A DNA stretch of 64,000 bases from DATBLE01 sp963837265 (GTDB lineage: Bacteria; Actinomycetota; Thermoleophilia; Gaiellales; Gaiellaceae): positions 372,001-436,000 of the forward strand of contig CAWIMQ010000002.1 in NCBI GenBank assembly GCA_963837265.1, read 5' to 3'. Under the pieces are notes generated by a model. It was not told the origin of the DNA. It searched no databases and saw only the letters and a program-made list of their open reading frames with translations. A program made the position numbers and the translations under genes. Below are positions 16,434 through 24,340 of this stretch, in pieces (within the stretch, counting starts at the first letter, position 1; each line of letters starts with the position of its first letter).

Positions 16434-18074
16434 ATGGTCCTCGCGATCGTCTTCGCGTTCCTCGCCGGCGTGATCACGGCCGTGTCGCCGTGCGTGCTGC
16501 CGGTGTTGCCGATCGTGCTCGGCGGCGGGGTGGGCCGGCATCGCAGGCGCCCGTTCGCGATCGTCGCCGGCCTCGCGACGTGCTTTCTCGTCTCGATCCT
16601 CTTCGCCAGCCTGGTGCTGGACGCGCTCGGGCTGCCGAAGGACCTCCTGCGGAACATCTCGATCGGCCTGCTGTTCCTCCTCGCGCTGACGCTGCTCCTC
16701 CCGCAGGTCGGCGCCTATATCGAGCGCCCGCTCCAGCGGCTGTCTCGCCGTCCCTCGGGCGACCTCGGCGGCGGGTTCCTGCTGGGCGCCGCCCTCGGCT
16801 TCGTCTTCGTGCCGTGCGGCGGCCCGGCGATCGGCTACGTGACCAGCTCGGCGGCGGCACACCAGTTCGGGGCGAAGACGGTCGCGGTCGCGTTCTCGTA
16901 CACGGTCGGGGCGTCGCTCGTGCTGCTGGCCGTCGCGCTGGGCGGGCGGCGGGCCAGCTCCGCGCTCCGAACCGGTGTCCAGCGGCTCCGGGTCGCGTTC
17001 GGCGTCGTGCTCGCCGCGTCTGCGTTGGCCCTGATCTTCGACCTGGACACGAAGCTCCAGACCTGGCTCCCGAACTGGACGCACTTCCTCCAGAAGCAGA
17101 CAGAGGCGAGCGGCTCGGGGCGGGACGCGTTCAAGCGCGGAACGAACGTGGTCGACCGCACGCCGGCCCGTCCCGCCCAGGCCGGCGATCCGCTCCCCGA
17201 CTTCGGCCCGGCCCCCGAGTTCGCCGGGATCGACACCTGGATCAACAGCCGTCCGCTGACGCTCGCGGACCTTCGCGGCAAGGTCGTGCTCGTCGACTTC
17301 TGGACGTACTCGTGCATCAACTGCCTGCGCACGCTGCCACACGTCGAGGCCTGGGACCGCCTGTATCGAAAGGCCGGGCTGGTGATCGTCGGCGTGCACA
17401 CGCCGGAGTTCGCGTTCGAGGCGGTACCCTCGAACGTGCGCGGAGCGGTGAAGCGGCTCGGCGTCCGCTACCCGGTCGCGCTCGATCCCCACTACGGGAC
17501 GTGGGACGCGTGGGGCAACCAGTACTGGCCGGCGAAGTACCTGATCGACCGCCGCGGCCACGTCCGCTACGCCCACTTCGGCGAGGGGGACTACGACACC
17601 ACCGAGGAGAACATCCGCTTCCTGCTCGGCGAGAAGCCCGGCGCACCGGCGGCCCGGCAGCTTCGCGACCTCACACCGGCCGGCCCGATCACCCCCGAGT
17701 CGTACCTCGGCTACGACCGCCTCGTCCGCTTCGCCGAGGTCAAGTTGTATCCGGACAAGGAAGCGAGCTACGTCTTCCCGGCGAAGCTCGGCCTGAACGA
17801 CATCGCCTACGGCGGTCGCTGGCGGGTCGAGGCGAAGCGGATCGTCGCCGGAAAAGACGCCAGGCTCCGCCTGCGCTTCTACGCCCGCAACGTCTACCTC
17901 GTTCTCGGCGGGACGGGCCGGGTCCAGGTGCTCGTCGACGGCAAGCCCCGCGAGATCGTCCCGGTGACCGCGGACAAGCTGTACACGCTCGTCCGGGGAA
18001 CCAGGCTGCGAGACGCCGTCCTCGAGCTGCGCTTCACCCCGGGCGTCTCCGCGTACGCCTTCACGTTCGGGTAG
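16434..18074 (+). CDS. CcdA-thioredoxin fusion (DipZ-like thiol-disulfide transporter)
   Basis: This 546-residue membrane protein carries reducing power across the membrane. The N-terminal CcdA/DsbD-type domain has paired cysteines in SPCVLPVLP (C20) and VPCGGPAIG (C128) among six hydrophobic helices. An extracytoplasmic thioredoxin-like domain has the redox centre SCINCLRTLPH (C294, C297) and WGNQYWPAKYLIDRRG. A C-terminal beta-rich domain from about residue 410 matches mycobacterial DipZ. ATG 16434 follows the helicase stop by six bases. It probably supports cytochrome c maturation or extracytoplasmic disulfide reduction. Confidence 0.9.
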   Translation: MVLAIVFAFLAGVITAVSPCVLPVLPIVLGGGVGRHRRRPFAIVAGLATCFLVSILFASLVLDALGLPKDLLRNISIGLLFLLALTLLLPQVGAYIERPLQRLSRRPSGDLGGGFLLGAALGFVFVPCGGPAIGYVTSSAAAHQFGAKTVAVAFSYTVGASLVLLAVALGGRRASSALRTGVQRLRVAFGVVLAASALALIFDLDTKLQTWLPNWTHFLQKQTEASGSGRDAFKRGTNVVDRTPARPAQAGDPLPDFGPAPEFAGIDTWINSRPLTLADLRGKVVLVDFWTYSCINCLRTLPHVEAWDRLYRKAGLVIVGVHTPEFAFEAVPSNVRGAVKRLGVRYPVALDPHYGTWDAWGNQYWPAKYLIDRRGHVRYAHFGEGDYDTTEENIRFLLGEKPGAPAARQLRDLTPAGPITPESYLGYDRLVRFAEVKLYPDKEASYVFPAKLGLNDIAYGGRWRVEAKRIVAGKDARLRLRFYARNVYLVLGGTGRVQVLVDGKPREIVPVTADKLYTLVRGTRLRDAVLELRFTPGVSAYAFTFG

Positions 18075-18126
18075 AGACGGCCGACCCCGCGCCTGCGCCG
18101 CGCCGCGCGTGAGACAGGCGGCCGCG

Positions 18127-19014
18127 CTAGGCCGGACCGCTCGCCCCGCCGCCCCCCTTGTCCTGTTCCTCGCGCTCGCGGAGGAAGCGCGAGAGCTCGG
18201 CGGCCAGCGACTCGCCCGAGGGGATCTCGGTGTCGCCGAGCTCGTCCACCCGCCGCTCCAGCTCCTCGACGTATGCGGCCGTCTCCTCGTCCGACGCGAT
18301 CGCCTCGCTCACCTGCCTGACGTAGGCATCGGCGGCCTCGTCGAGCTCGCCCGTGTCGATCTCGGCGCCGAGCAATCCGGCGAGACGCCCGCACAGAGCT
18401 CCGGCGGCCTTGGGGCTGGGGGCGAGCGAGACGTAGTGAGGCACGGCGGCCCACAGGCTCGCCGAGGCGATCTCGGCGCTCCGGCACGCGTCGTGGATGA
18501 CGCCGACGATCCCGGTCGGCCCCTCGTAGCGCGACGCCTGGAGGCCGAGCTGCTGGACCAGCCCCGGGTCGGTGGCGCTCCCGGTGACCGGCGCCTCCCG
18601 CGTGTGCGGGACGTCGGCGAGGAGCGCGCCGAGCGTGACCACGAGCTCGACGCCGAGCTCGCGGGCGAAGTCGACGACCAGCTGCGCGAACGTCCGCCAG
18701 CGCAGGTTCGGCTCGATGCCGAGGAGAACCACGGCGTCGTGATCGAGCCCGTGCGGGCGAGCGTGGTAGAAGACCGTCTCCGGCCAGTCGATCCGGCGAG
18801 TGAAGCCTTCCTCGAGACGGACGTGCGGCCGGTTCGCCTGGAAGTCGAAGAAGCCCTCGGGATCGATCTCGGCGAACCGCCTGGCGTCCCAGAGCTTGGC
18901 GAGGTATCCGGCTGCGAGCGACGCGCCCTGGCCGCCGTCGTTCCAGCCCCGGAACGCCGCGACCATCACCGGCCGCTCCAGCGCCGGCCGGCGCGACACG
19001 TGTAGCTCCGCCAT
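18127..19014 (-). CDS. PAC2-family protein
   Basis: This 295-residue soluble protein belongs to the PAC2 (proteasome assembly chaperone 2-like) family common in actinobacteria. The N-terminal ERPVMVAAFRGWNDGGQGAS is the family signature. VVTLGALLADVPHTREAPVTG and PTGIVGVIHDACR are further conserved blocks, and a charged C-terminal helix region carries a Gly-rich tail. Actinobacterial members are frequently encoded in genomes with proteasomes, but a proven role is lacking. It is a single gene, convergent with the DipZ-like gene. Confidence 0.85.
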   Translation of the reverse strand: MAELHVSRRPALERPVMVAAFRGWNDGGQGASLAAGYLAKLWDARRFAEIDPEGFFDFQANRPHVRLEEGFTRRIDWPETVFYHARPHGLDHDAVVLLGIEPNLRWRTFAQLVVDFARELGVELVVTLGALLADVPHTREAPVTGSATDPGLVQQLGLQASRYEGPTGIVGVIHDACRSAEIASASLWAAVPHYVSLAPSPKAAGALCGRLAGLLGAEIDTGELDEAADAYVRQVSEAIASDEETAAYVEELERRVDELGDTEIPSGESLAAELSRFLREREEQDKGGGGASGPA

Positions 19015-19113
19015 CGACCCAGTCTACGCAGAACGTCCTCTCGAAAGCCGCTACGCGGCGTCGACCTGCGTCGTGGGCCGACAGCCGCCCGGAGCCGCTC
19101 CGCATCGATTGCC

Positions 19114-19998
19114 TCAGGTGACGGCGGGAGGCCGCCACATGAGCGCAACCAGCGCGACCGTCCACGACCACACCGTCGCGGCGAGCGCGACGTGCACGAG
19201 CACGAGGCCCCACGGCAGGTGCGTGCGGTACTGGATGTCCCCGATCGCCATCTGGACGAGGAGGAGCCCGGCAAGCCCGGCCGTGCCGACGAAGTAGGGG
19301 CGCAGGGCGGCGCGCCGGGCGAACAGGTACCCGATCAGGAACATCAGACTGCAGCCGAGCACGGCGACGGCCGTGCCGTGCAGGAGCAGCGCCGGGTGCA
19401 GCGACCAGATCCGGTAGACGTGCTTGCCGCCGGAATGAGGCCCGGCGGCCGTCGCCACCGAGCCGGTGGCGATCAGGGCGAAGCAGGCCGCGGCGATGCC
19501 GACTCCGGCGAGCCTAGGCTCCAGGCCGAGCGGCCGCCCCCGGCCGCGCCCGAGCGCCAACCCCTCCAGCGCGACGACGATCGCGCCGCCCAGCACCGCG
19601 ATCGACAGGAGGAGGTGAGGGATCACGAGGGCCGGGTGGAGGTGCGCGTACACGGTGATCGCTCCGAGCGGAGCCTGTGCGAGGGTGCCCGCGAACGTTG
19701 CGACCGCGAGCCAGCGTGCCCAGCGCGGAAGCCCTCTGGTGATCCAGGCACCGACCGCGAGACCGAGCGTGAGCGCGATCGTCACGCCGGCGACCATCCG
19801 GTTTCCGAACTCGATGAACGAGTGGTAGCCCTTCTCGGGGAACGGTTGCCCCGGCTGGCACCCCGGCCAGTGCTCGCAGCCGAGGCCCGAGCTCGTCAGC
19901 CGGACGACGGCGCCGGTGGACACGATCAGCCAGAGCCCGAGGACGCTCAGCCCGGCAACGCGTCCGAAGGTCGCAGTCGAGAGCTCGAGCGAGCGCAG
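19114..19998 (-). CDS. ctaA: Heme A synthase (CtaA/COX15)
   Basis: This integral membrane enzyme oxidises heme O to heme A for aa3-type cytochrome oxidase. Eight transmembrane helices are expected, and repeated hydrophobic segments are visible. STGAVVRLTSSGLGCEHWPGC holds the conserved cysteine pair. FIEFGNRMVAG, AHLHPALVIPHLLLS, LHPALLLHGT and VLVHVALA contain the heme-ligand His residues. No ATG, GTG or TTG lies in frame before the first helix. CTG 19998 is the nearest plausible start, and GTG 19923 would cut into helix 1. An unusual start or a sequence error is therefore possible. Confidence 0.85.
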   Translation of the reverse strand: MRSLELSTATFGRVAGLSVLGLWLIVSTGAVVRLTSSGLGCEHWPGCQPGQPFPEKGYHSFIEFGNRMVAGVTIALTLGLAVGAWITRGLPRWARWLAVATFAGTLAQAPLGAITVYAHLHPALVIPHLLLSIAVLGGAIVVALEGLALGRGRGRPLGLEPRLAGVGIAAACFALIATGSVATAAGPHSGGKHVYRIWSLHPALLLHGTAVAVLGCSLMFLIGYLFARRAALRPYFVGTAGLAGLLLVQMAIGDIQYRTHLPWGLVLVHVALAATVWSWTVALVALMWRPPAVT

Positions 19999-20048
19999 CC
20001 GGGACGAGACGCGTGGTCTCGACGTGCACGGCTCGAGTGTAGACGGGC

Positions 20049-21077
20049 TCAGACGACCGCCACGCCGGCCCCGTCGTCCACCCGGCCGACGCGCCGGACG
20101 AACAGCCCGCGCGCCTCGAGCTCGGCGACGAGCGCCGGGCCCTGCTCGGCAGGCAGCGACACGAGCAGGCCGCCGGCCGTCTGCGGGTCCCAGCCGAGGG
20201 CGACCAGCTCCTCCGGGACGCCGTCCGCCGTGACCTGCGCCTCGGCGAAGTCGCGGTTGCGCCGGTCGCCACCCGTCCTCTCGCCCGCGCGGGCCACGCC
20301 GAGCGCGCCGTCCAGCGCCGGCCACGACGCCGACTCGAGCACGAGCCGGACGCCGCTCCGCTCGGCCATCTCGTACGCGTGGCCGAGGAGCCCGAAGCCG
20401 GTCACGTCCGTCACCGCGCTCGGCCGGAACGCCCGCAGGACGTCGGCCCAGTCGCGGTTCAGCGTCGTCATCCAGCGCACGGCGTCGTGCACCTGCTCCT
20501 GCCGGGCGAGCCCGCGCGCCGCGCCGTGGAGGACGAGCCCCGTGCCGAGCGGCTTGGTCAGGTAAAGGGCATCGCCCACCCGGGAGCCCGACTTCGGCCA
20601 GATCCCGTCCGGGTGGACCGTTCCGACGACCGCCAGCCCGTACTTCGGCTCCCGGTCCCTGATCGTGTGACCCCCGGCGAGGATCGCGCCCGCCTCGCGC
20701 ACCTGGCGGTCGGCGGCCTCGAGGATCGCCGCCACGGTCGCCTGCGGCAGCTCCTCCGGAAACTCGGCGATGGACAGCGCGAGCAGGGGCCGCCCGCCCA
20801 TCGCGAACACGTCGTTGAGCGCGTTCGTCGCCGCGATCGTCCCGAAGTCACGAGGGTCGTCCACCAGGGGCGGGAAGAAGTCGAGCGTGAAGACGAGCGC
20901 GGTCTCGTCGTCGAGCCGGTAGACGGCGGCGTCGTCGGCGGGCGAGAGCCCGACGAGCAGGTCCTCGGCCTGGGCGGGCACGAAGCCGGCGAGCAGCTCC
21001 TGGAGCCGGGCAGCCGGGTACTTGGCGGCGCAGCCGCCCGAGGTGACCAGCTCGGTCAGCCTGACGGCCACGGCCAC
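20049..21077 (-). CDS. selD: Selenide, water dikinase (selenophosphate synthase)
   Basis: This enzyme makes selenophosphate from selenide and ATP, the donor for selenocysteine and selenouridine. The 342-residue protein has the Gly-rich N-terminal active site TSGGCAAKYPA with Cys16 and Lys19; Cys occupies the position that is Sec in some homologues. SPADDAAVYRLDDETALVFTLDFFPPLVDD and GGHTIRDREPKYGLAVVGTVHP are the conserved metal and nucleotide blocks of the AIR synthase fold. Its presence predicts selenium use, in agreement with the in-frame TGA of the formate dehydrogenase gene at 61720-64000. No selA, selB or selC was seen in the window. Confidence 0.95.
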   Translation of the reverse strand: MAVAVRLTELVTSGGCAAKYPAARLQELLAGFVPAQAEDLLVGLSPADDAAVYRLDDETALVFTLDFFPPLVDDPRDFGTIAATNALNDVFAMGGRPLLALSIAEFPEELPQATVAAILEAADRQVREAGAILAGGHTIRDREPKYGLAVVGTVHPDGIWPKSGSRVGDALYLTKPLGTGLVLHGAARGLARQEQVHDAVRWMTTLNRDWADVLRAFRPSAVTDVTGFGLLGHAYEMAERSGVRLVLESASWPALDGALGVARAGERTGGDRRNRDFAEAQVTADGVPEELVALGWDPQTAGGLLVSLPAEQGPALVAELEARGLFVRRVGRVDDGAGVAVV

Positions 21078-21126
21078 ATCGTAGGGCTCGAGCGTGGGTC
21101 CCGAGCCGGCCGGGCCCCCACGGTGG

Positions 21127-22032
21127 TCACGTCAGCTCCGACCGTACGGCCGCAGCCAGCTCGGCAACGGAGACCGAGCCCTCGAAACGCCCCCTGATCC
21201 GGCCGTCCGCGCCGACGAGGAACACCCACGGCTCGCTCGGCAGCCGCCACTCGCCGACCCACCGGTTGAACCCCTGCGCAGGGTTGTTGTCCTTGTAGAT
21301 CTCGACGTGGATGAAGCGGACACCGGTGCCCGCGAAGCGCTTCTGCACCGCCTCGGCGACGTCGACCACGGGGCCACACGTGCGGCTGGTGCAGAACTTC
21401 GGGGTCGCGAACACGAGCACGAACGGAGCGTGGGCGTGGAGCGAGTCGGCGACCGAGTAGCGGAGGAGCGACCGGTCGGGCGGACTCTCGGTCGTCAGGG
21501 CGGCGAGATCGCCGTGCATGCTCGCGATCGTCGGCGTCCGCGAGGCGATCGCCCTGTCGCCGACCGCAGGCGCCCGGGGGCGCTTCGCGACCTGGAGGCT
21601 GCCGATTCCCTGGATCTGCGCCCCGTCCGGCTCGGCGACAATCGTGTACTTGCCCGGCCCGGCCACGCGGAGGCGGGCGACGTAGATGCTCCGCACGCCG
21701 CCGCTCGCCGGCTCGGACCGTCCGCGAATGCCGATCGGCTCGAGCACCGCCTCCCCGGTCGTGATCGGGCGCGAGTCGAGCGACCGTCCGACCCAGACTC
21801 GCGCATGGGGCCGCTCGACCGGCTTTGCATTCGAGGCGATGACGAGGAACGTGACGCGGATGTCACCGACCGCGTAGTCGCCCGTCCCCTGCGAGAGCGA
21901 GACGTCGGGCCCGGGGCGGGCGAGCACCGCCGCCAGCGTCCCTGCACGGACCGCTCCGGTCGGGCTCTTCCCGCCGCCTCCGCAACCGGCCGCGAGCAAC
22001 GCGACCACCGAGGCGAGCACAGCGAGCCTCAC
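21127..22032 (-). CDS. Lipoprotein with C-terminal thioredoxin-like domain
   Basis: This 301-residue exported lipoprotein has a signal peptide with lipobox LLAAGC near residue 17 and a Gly-rich linker. A middle beta-rich domain runs over residues ~40-130 (YAVGDIRVTFLVIASN, GKYTIVAEPDG). The thioredoxin/SCO-type C-terminal domain contains FVLVFATPKFCTSRTCGPVVD, with cysteines spaced C-x4-C instead of the usual CxxC. IHVEIYKDNNPAQGFNRW and PWVFLVGADGRIRGRFEG complete the fold. It probably acts outside the membrane in thiol chemistry or metal delivery. The exact family name is not recognised. Confidence 0.78.
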   Translation of the reverse strand: MRLAVLASVVALLAAGCGGGGKSPTGAVRAGTLAAVLARPGPDVSLSQGTGDYAVGDIRVTFLVIASNAKPVERPHARVWVGRSLDSRPITTGEAVLEPIGIRGRSEPASGGVRSIYVARLRVAGPGKYTIVAEPDGAQIQGIGSLQVAKRPRAPAVGDRAIASRTPTIASMHGDLAALTTESPPDRSLLRYSVADSLHAHAPFVLVFATPKFCTSRTCGPVVDVAEAVQKRFAGTGVRFIHVEIYKDNNPAQGFNRWVGEWRLPSEPWVFLVGADGRIRGRFEGSVSVAELAAAVRSELT

Positions 22033-22114
22033 GGGCTGAGTCTAGCCTCCGCGGCAGGCAACGCGCCCCGGCAAGCCGAGGCGCGTCAGGTGAATCGAAG
22101 ATGGGCGCGCGACG

Positions 22115-22150
22115 TTACTTCGGGCCGTCCGAATAGGCCATGACCACCAC
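22115..22150 (-). CDS. Candidate 11-codon ORF downstream of the XRE-TPR regulator
   Basis: A GTG start is preceded by AAAGGAG with eight bases between them, and it reads MVVMAYSDGPK before TAA. It lies 18 bases beyond the stop of the XRE-TPR regulator and in the same frame, so it could be a coupled peptide or, less likely, a TAG read-through tail. The position and size resemble propeptide genes next to RRNPP-type TPR receptors, although most of those encode longer propeptides with export signals. Coding status is an inference from the ribosome binding site and context only. Confidence 0.4.
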   Translation of the reverse strand: MVVMAYSDGPK

Positions 22151-22168
22151 GGCTATGTCTCCTTTCGC

Positions 22169-23482
22169 CTAGAAGCGGAAGTCCTGCAGCGCCTCGGCTG
22201 CCCGCCGGTACCGGCTGGCCGCCTCACGATCCGCTCCCCGTCTTCGTGCGAGATCGCCCTGTGCGACCCAGGCCGCAGCCCGGTGGCTGACCGACGACAA
22301 CTGCTCGAAGCTGCTATCGGCAGCGAGCAGCATTTCTTCAGCCTCGTTCAGGCGATCCTGCTCGAGCAGCGCACGGCCCAGGACGAGCTGTGCGGTGCCG
22401 ATCCCCTGCAGGTAGTCCGTCCGCCCGCCGAAGAGCGCGAGCGCCTTCGTCGCCTCCTCCTCCGCCAGCCCGGCCTGGCCCAGATCGAGATGAACCTGGG
22501 CGAGCGAGCATCTGGCCAGCCCCGCCTCGGGCTCGTCCCCGCCCTCGAGGGCAACGTCGCGGGCCTCGCGGAGCAGCTCGAGCGCCTGCTCGGGCTTGCC
22601 CAGCGTGAAGCTGAGGCCGCCGAGGTTGTTCAGGAGCCGGCCGACGGTCGCGCGATCTTCGAGCTCCTCATAGTAGGCGCGCGCCTGCTCCGCGTAGGTG
22701 CGGGCGAGCAGCCAGTGGCCCTCGCGCTCGGCCACGAGGGAGGCCTGGAAATACGCCTGGGCCGCAGCCCGGCGGTCGTTCGCCGCCTCGGCGAGCTCGA
22801 GCGCACGCTCGACGTCCTCGCGCGCGGCCTGCCAGTCGCGCTGCCGCCGGTAACAGCGCGAGCGCCAGTCGAGGATGTCGCCGCGCAGCCGGTCGCACGG
22901 CAGTCCCGAGCGATCGGCCAGCTCGAGGGCGGTTCCGAGCAGGCCGAGCGCGGTCGAGATGCTCGAGAGCTGGTAGCGGCAAACGCCCAGCCGGAAGAGA
23001 ACCTCGGCGCGGTCGAGATCGGATGATCCTGGCCCGTCCGCGATCGCGCGGGCGCGCTGGAGGAGCTCGAGCGCCGCCTTCACCTCACCCGACTGGGCCA
23101 GCGCCCACGACGCTCCCAGGATGCTGCGCAGCTCCAGGTCGGGCGCGCCGAGCCCGGCGATCTCGTCTCGCGACCGCTCGTACTCCGCGGCCGCCTCCCG
23201 GTAGCGCCTGGACTCGTTCAGCGCCTCCGCGCGCGCCAGCGCCGCCTCGACACGGCTCCGCTCCCGACCGCCCACCCCGCTCTCCAGGTAGGCGACATCG
23301 ACGCCGAGCCTCCCAGCCAGCCAGTGGAGAGTCTCGGCGGTCGGGCGCGTCTTCCCCCGCTCGATCTGGCTCACGTACTCCTTCGAGCACCGCCCCTCGG
23401 CGAGGTCGCTCTGCGTGAGCCCCGCGGCGACGCGCAGCGCCCGCACACGTCCCCCGACGCTCTTCTCAGGCTCGCTGTCCAC
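22169..23482 (-). CDS. XRE-family regulator with TPR domain
   Basis: This 437-residue cytoplasmic regulator has a helix-turn-helix over residues ~10-65 (VRALRVAAGLTQSDLA, YVSQIERGKTRPTAETL) and then about eight to ten TPR-like helical pairs to the C-terminus. Typical repeats are YREAAAEYERSRDEI, GEVKAALELLQRARAI, LLNNLGGLSFTLGKPEQALELLREA and DREAASRYRRAAEAL. The architecture is that of peptide-responsive RRNPP-type regulators and of actinobacterial XRE-TPR proteins. It starts with GTG 23482. The DNA targets are unknown. A candidate peptide ORF follows directly, and a consensus promoter points away from its 5' end. Confidence 0.85.
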   Translation of the reverse strand: MDSEPEKSVGGRVRALRVAAGLTQSDLAEGRCSKEYVSQIERGKTRPTAETLHWLAGRLGVDVAYLESGVGGRERSRVEAALARAEALNESRRYREAAAEYERSRDEIAGLGAPDLELRSILGASWALAQSGEVKAALELLQRARAIADGPGSSDLDRAEVLFRLGVCRYQLSSISTALGLLGTALELADRSGLPCDRLRGDILDWRSRCYRRQRDWQAAREDVERALELAEAANDRRAAAQAYFQASLVAEREGHWLLARTYAEQARAYYEELEDRATVGRLLNNLGGLSFTLGKPEQALELLREARDVALEGGDEPEAGLARCSLAQVHLDLGQAGLAEEEATKALALFGGRTDYLQGIGTAQLVLGRALLEQDRLNEAEEMLLAADSSFEQLSSVSHRAAAWVAQGDLARRRGADREAASRYRRAAEALQDFRF

Positions 23483-23533
23483 CCGGGTCTCCGTAGTGAA
23501 GTGATCGTAGCCGTTTTTGCTTCATTTCTCTAC

Positions 23534-23562
23534 TTGACAAATCGGGACACGGCTCATATAGT
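23534..23562 (+). promoter_or_regulatory. Consensus sigma-70-type promoter
   Basis: TTGACA (23534-23539) and TATAGT (23557-23562) are separated by exactly 17 bases. The promoter reads to the right into a stretch with no recognised protein gene that ends in a hairpin at 23707-23737. It is the best-matching housekeeping promoter I see in the window. Confidence 0.75.
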
Positions 23563-23568
23563 CCAGGT

Positions 23569-23737
23569 TACTTCGCGACCGCCGCCGCAGGAGAAGAACG
23601 TCGGAAGCGGGGGACGCGCCGCCGGCGCGTGAGGGTTTCCGGGCACGGCCGGGCCGCAGGGCCGGGCTCGGAGTCCGCGAGGCGACGAGTCGAATCTGAT
23701 CAGAATGAGAGCCCCGGGAGCCGCAGCCGGGGCTCTC
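23569..23737 (+). ncRNA. Candidate small RNA of about 170 nt
   Basis: This stretch runs from the expected start of the consensus promoter to an 11-bp terminator-like hairpin. No plausible ORF is present. Internal pairing includes ACGCGCC with GGCGCGT (loop GCC) near 23615 and GGCC-rich stems near 23650-23670. It does not match tRNA, tmRNA, SRP RNA or a riboswitch class I can recall. It lies between the divergent XRE-TPR regulator and the tail of tetR. A leader of a lost gene would look the same. Confidence 0.45.
23707..23737. terminator. Bidirectional terminator-like hairpin
   Basis: GAGAGCCCCGG, 9-base loop, CCGGGGCTCTC: 11 perfect pairs. It lies between the end of tetR (minus strand) and the end of the candidate small RNA (plus strand). 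The flanking T tracts are weak on both sides. Confidence 0.65.
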
Positions 23738-23743
23738 GTGCCT

Positions 23744-24340
23744 TTACGAGACGCCGCCGGCCAGCGAGCGGCGGCGCGATGCGCGGATGCGCTCGAGGTC
23801 TCCCGGCGGAAGCCCACCGAGGCGGCCCGTGACCGCGACCAGCAGCCCGACCGCGACGAAGATCCACGCCTCGGCGCGGGGGTCGCGGTCGGCCGGCATG
23901 CCGCCGGCCGCCTGGCAGCCGTGGAGGACGCCGGCGACGAACTCGTGGACCTCCCGCAGGTGACGGCGGAGGTACCTGCGCAGCTCGGGGTCGTCGCCCG
24001 AGTCGGTCAGCGCCTGGAGCCACAGCTGCGTGACCGCCAAGCGCTGGTCCCGGAGCTCGAGAAACGCGCTCGCCATCACCTGGGCCCATTCCCGGGGATC
24101 GGCCTCGGCGCCGACCGCATGCTCCCAGGCCGCCCGCACGCTCAGCCATGCGTCCTCGATGCACGCGAGGTAGAGCGCCTGCTTCGACGCGAAGTGACGA
24201 TAGAGGATGGGCTCCGTCACGCCCGCCTGCCGGGCGATCTCGGCGGTCGTCGCGCCGCGGTAGCTGCAGCGGGCGAAGACACGGCAGGCCGTGTCGAGGA
24301 CCGCTGCGCGCCGCTCGCTCGCGGGCAGCCGGGCGCTCAT
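23744..24340 (-). CDS. TetR-family transcriptional repressor
   Basis: This 198-residue regulator has an N-terminal TetR helix-turn-helix (VLDTACRVFARCSYRGATTAEIA, VTEPILYRHFASKQALYL) and an all-helical ligand-binding C-terminal domain with hydrophobic ends. ATG 24340 overlaps the stop of the upstream MFS gene by four bases (ATGA), so repressor and pump are co-transcribed from a promoter ahead of the MFS gene. It probably binds the inverted repeat at 25781-25796 and is released by a pump substrate, a standard autoregulated efflux layout. Confidence 0.88.
   Translation of the reverse strand: MSARLPASERRAAVLDTACRVFARCSYRGATTAEIARQAGVTEPILYRHFASKQALYLACIEDAWLSVRAAWEHAVGAEADPREWAQVMASAFLELRDQRLAVTQLWLQALTDSGDDPELRRYLRRHLREVHEFVAGVLHGCQAAGGMPADRDPRAEAWIFVAVGLLVAVTGRLGGLPPGDLERIRASRRRSLAGGVS

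Noticed and set aside
20049..21077. SelD as a selenoprotein itself
   Set aside because: The active-site codon is TGC (Cys), not TGA.
23620..23740. tRNA or tRNA-Sec in the 23.6-kb non-coding stretch
   Set aside because: A GAGTCGAATC stretch resembles a T-arm, but no acceptor stem, anticodon arm or proper T-stem can be paired.
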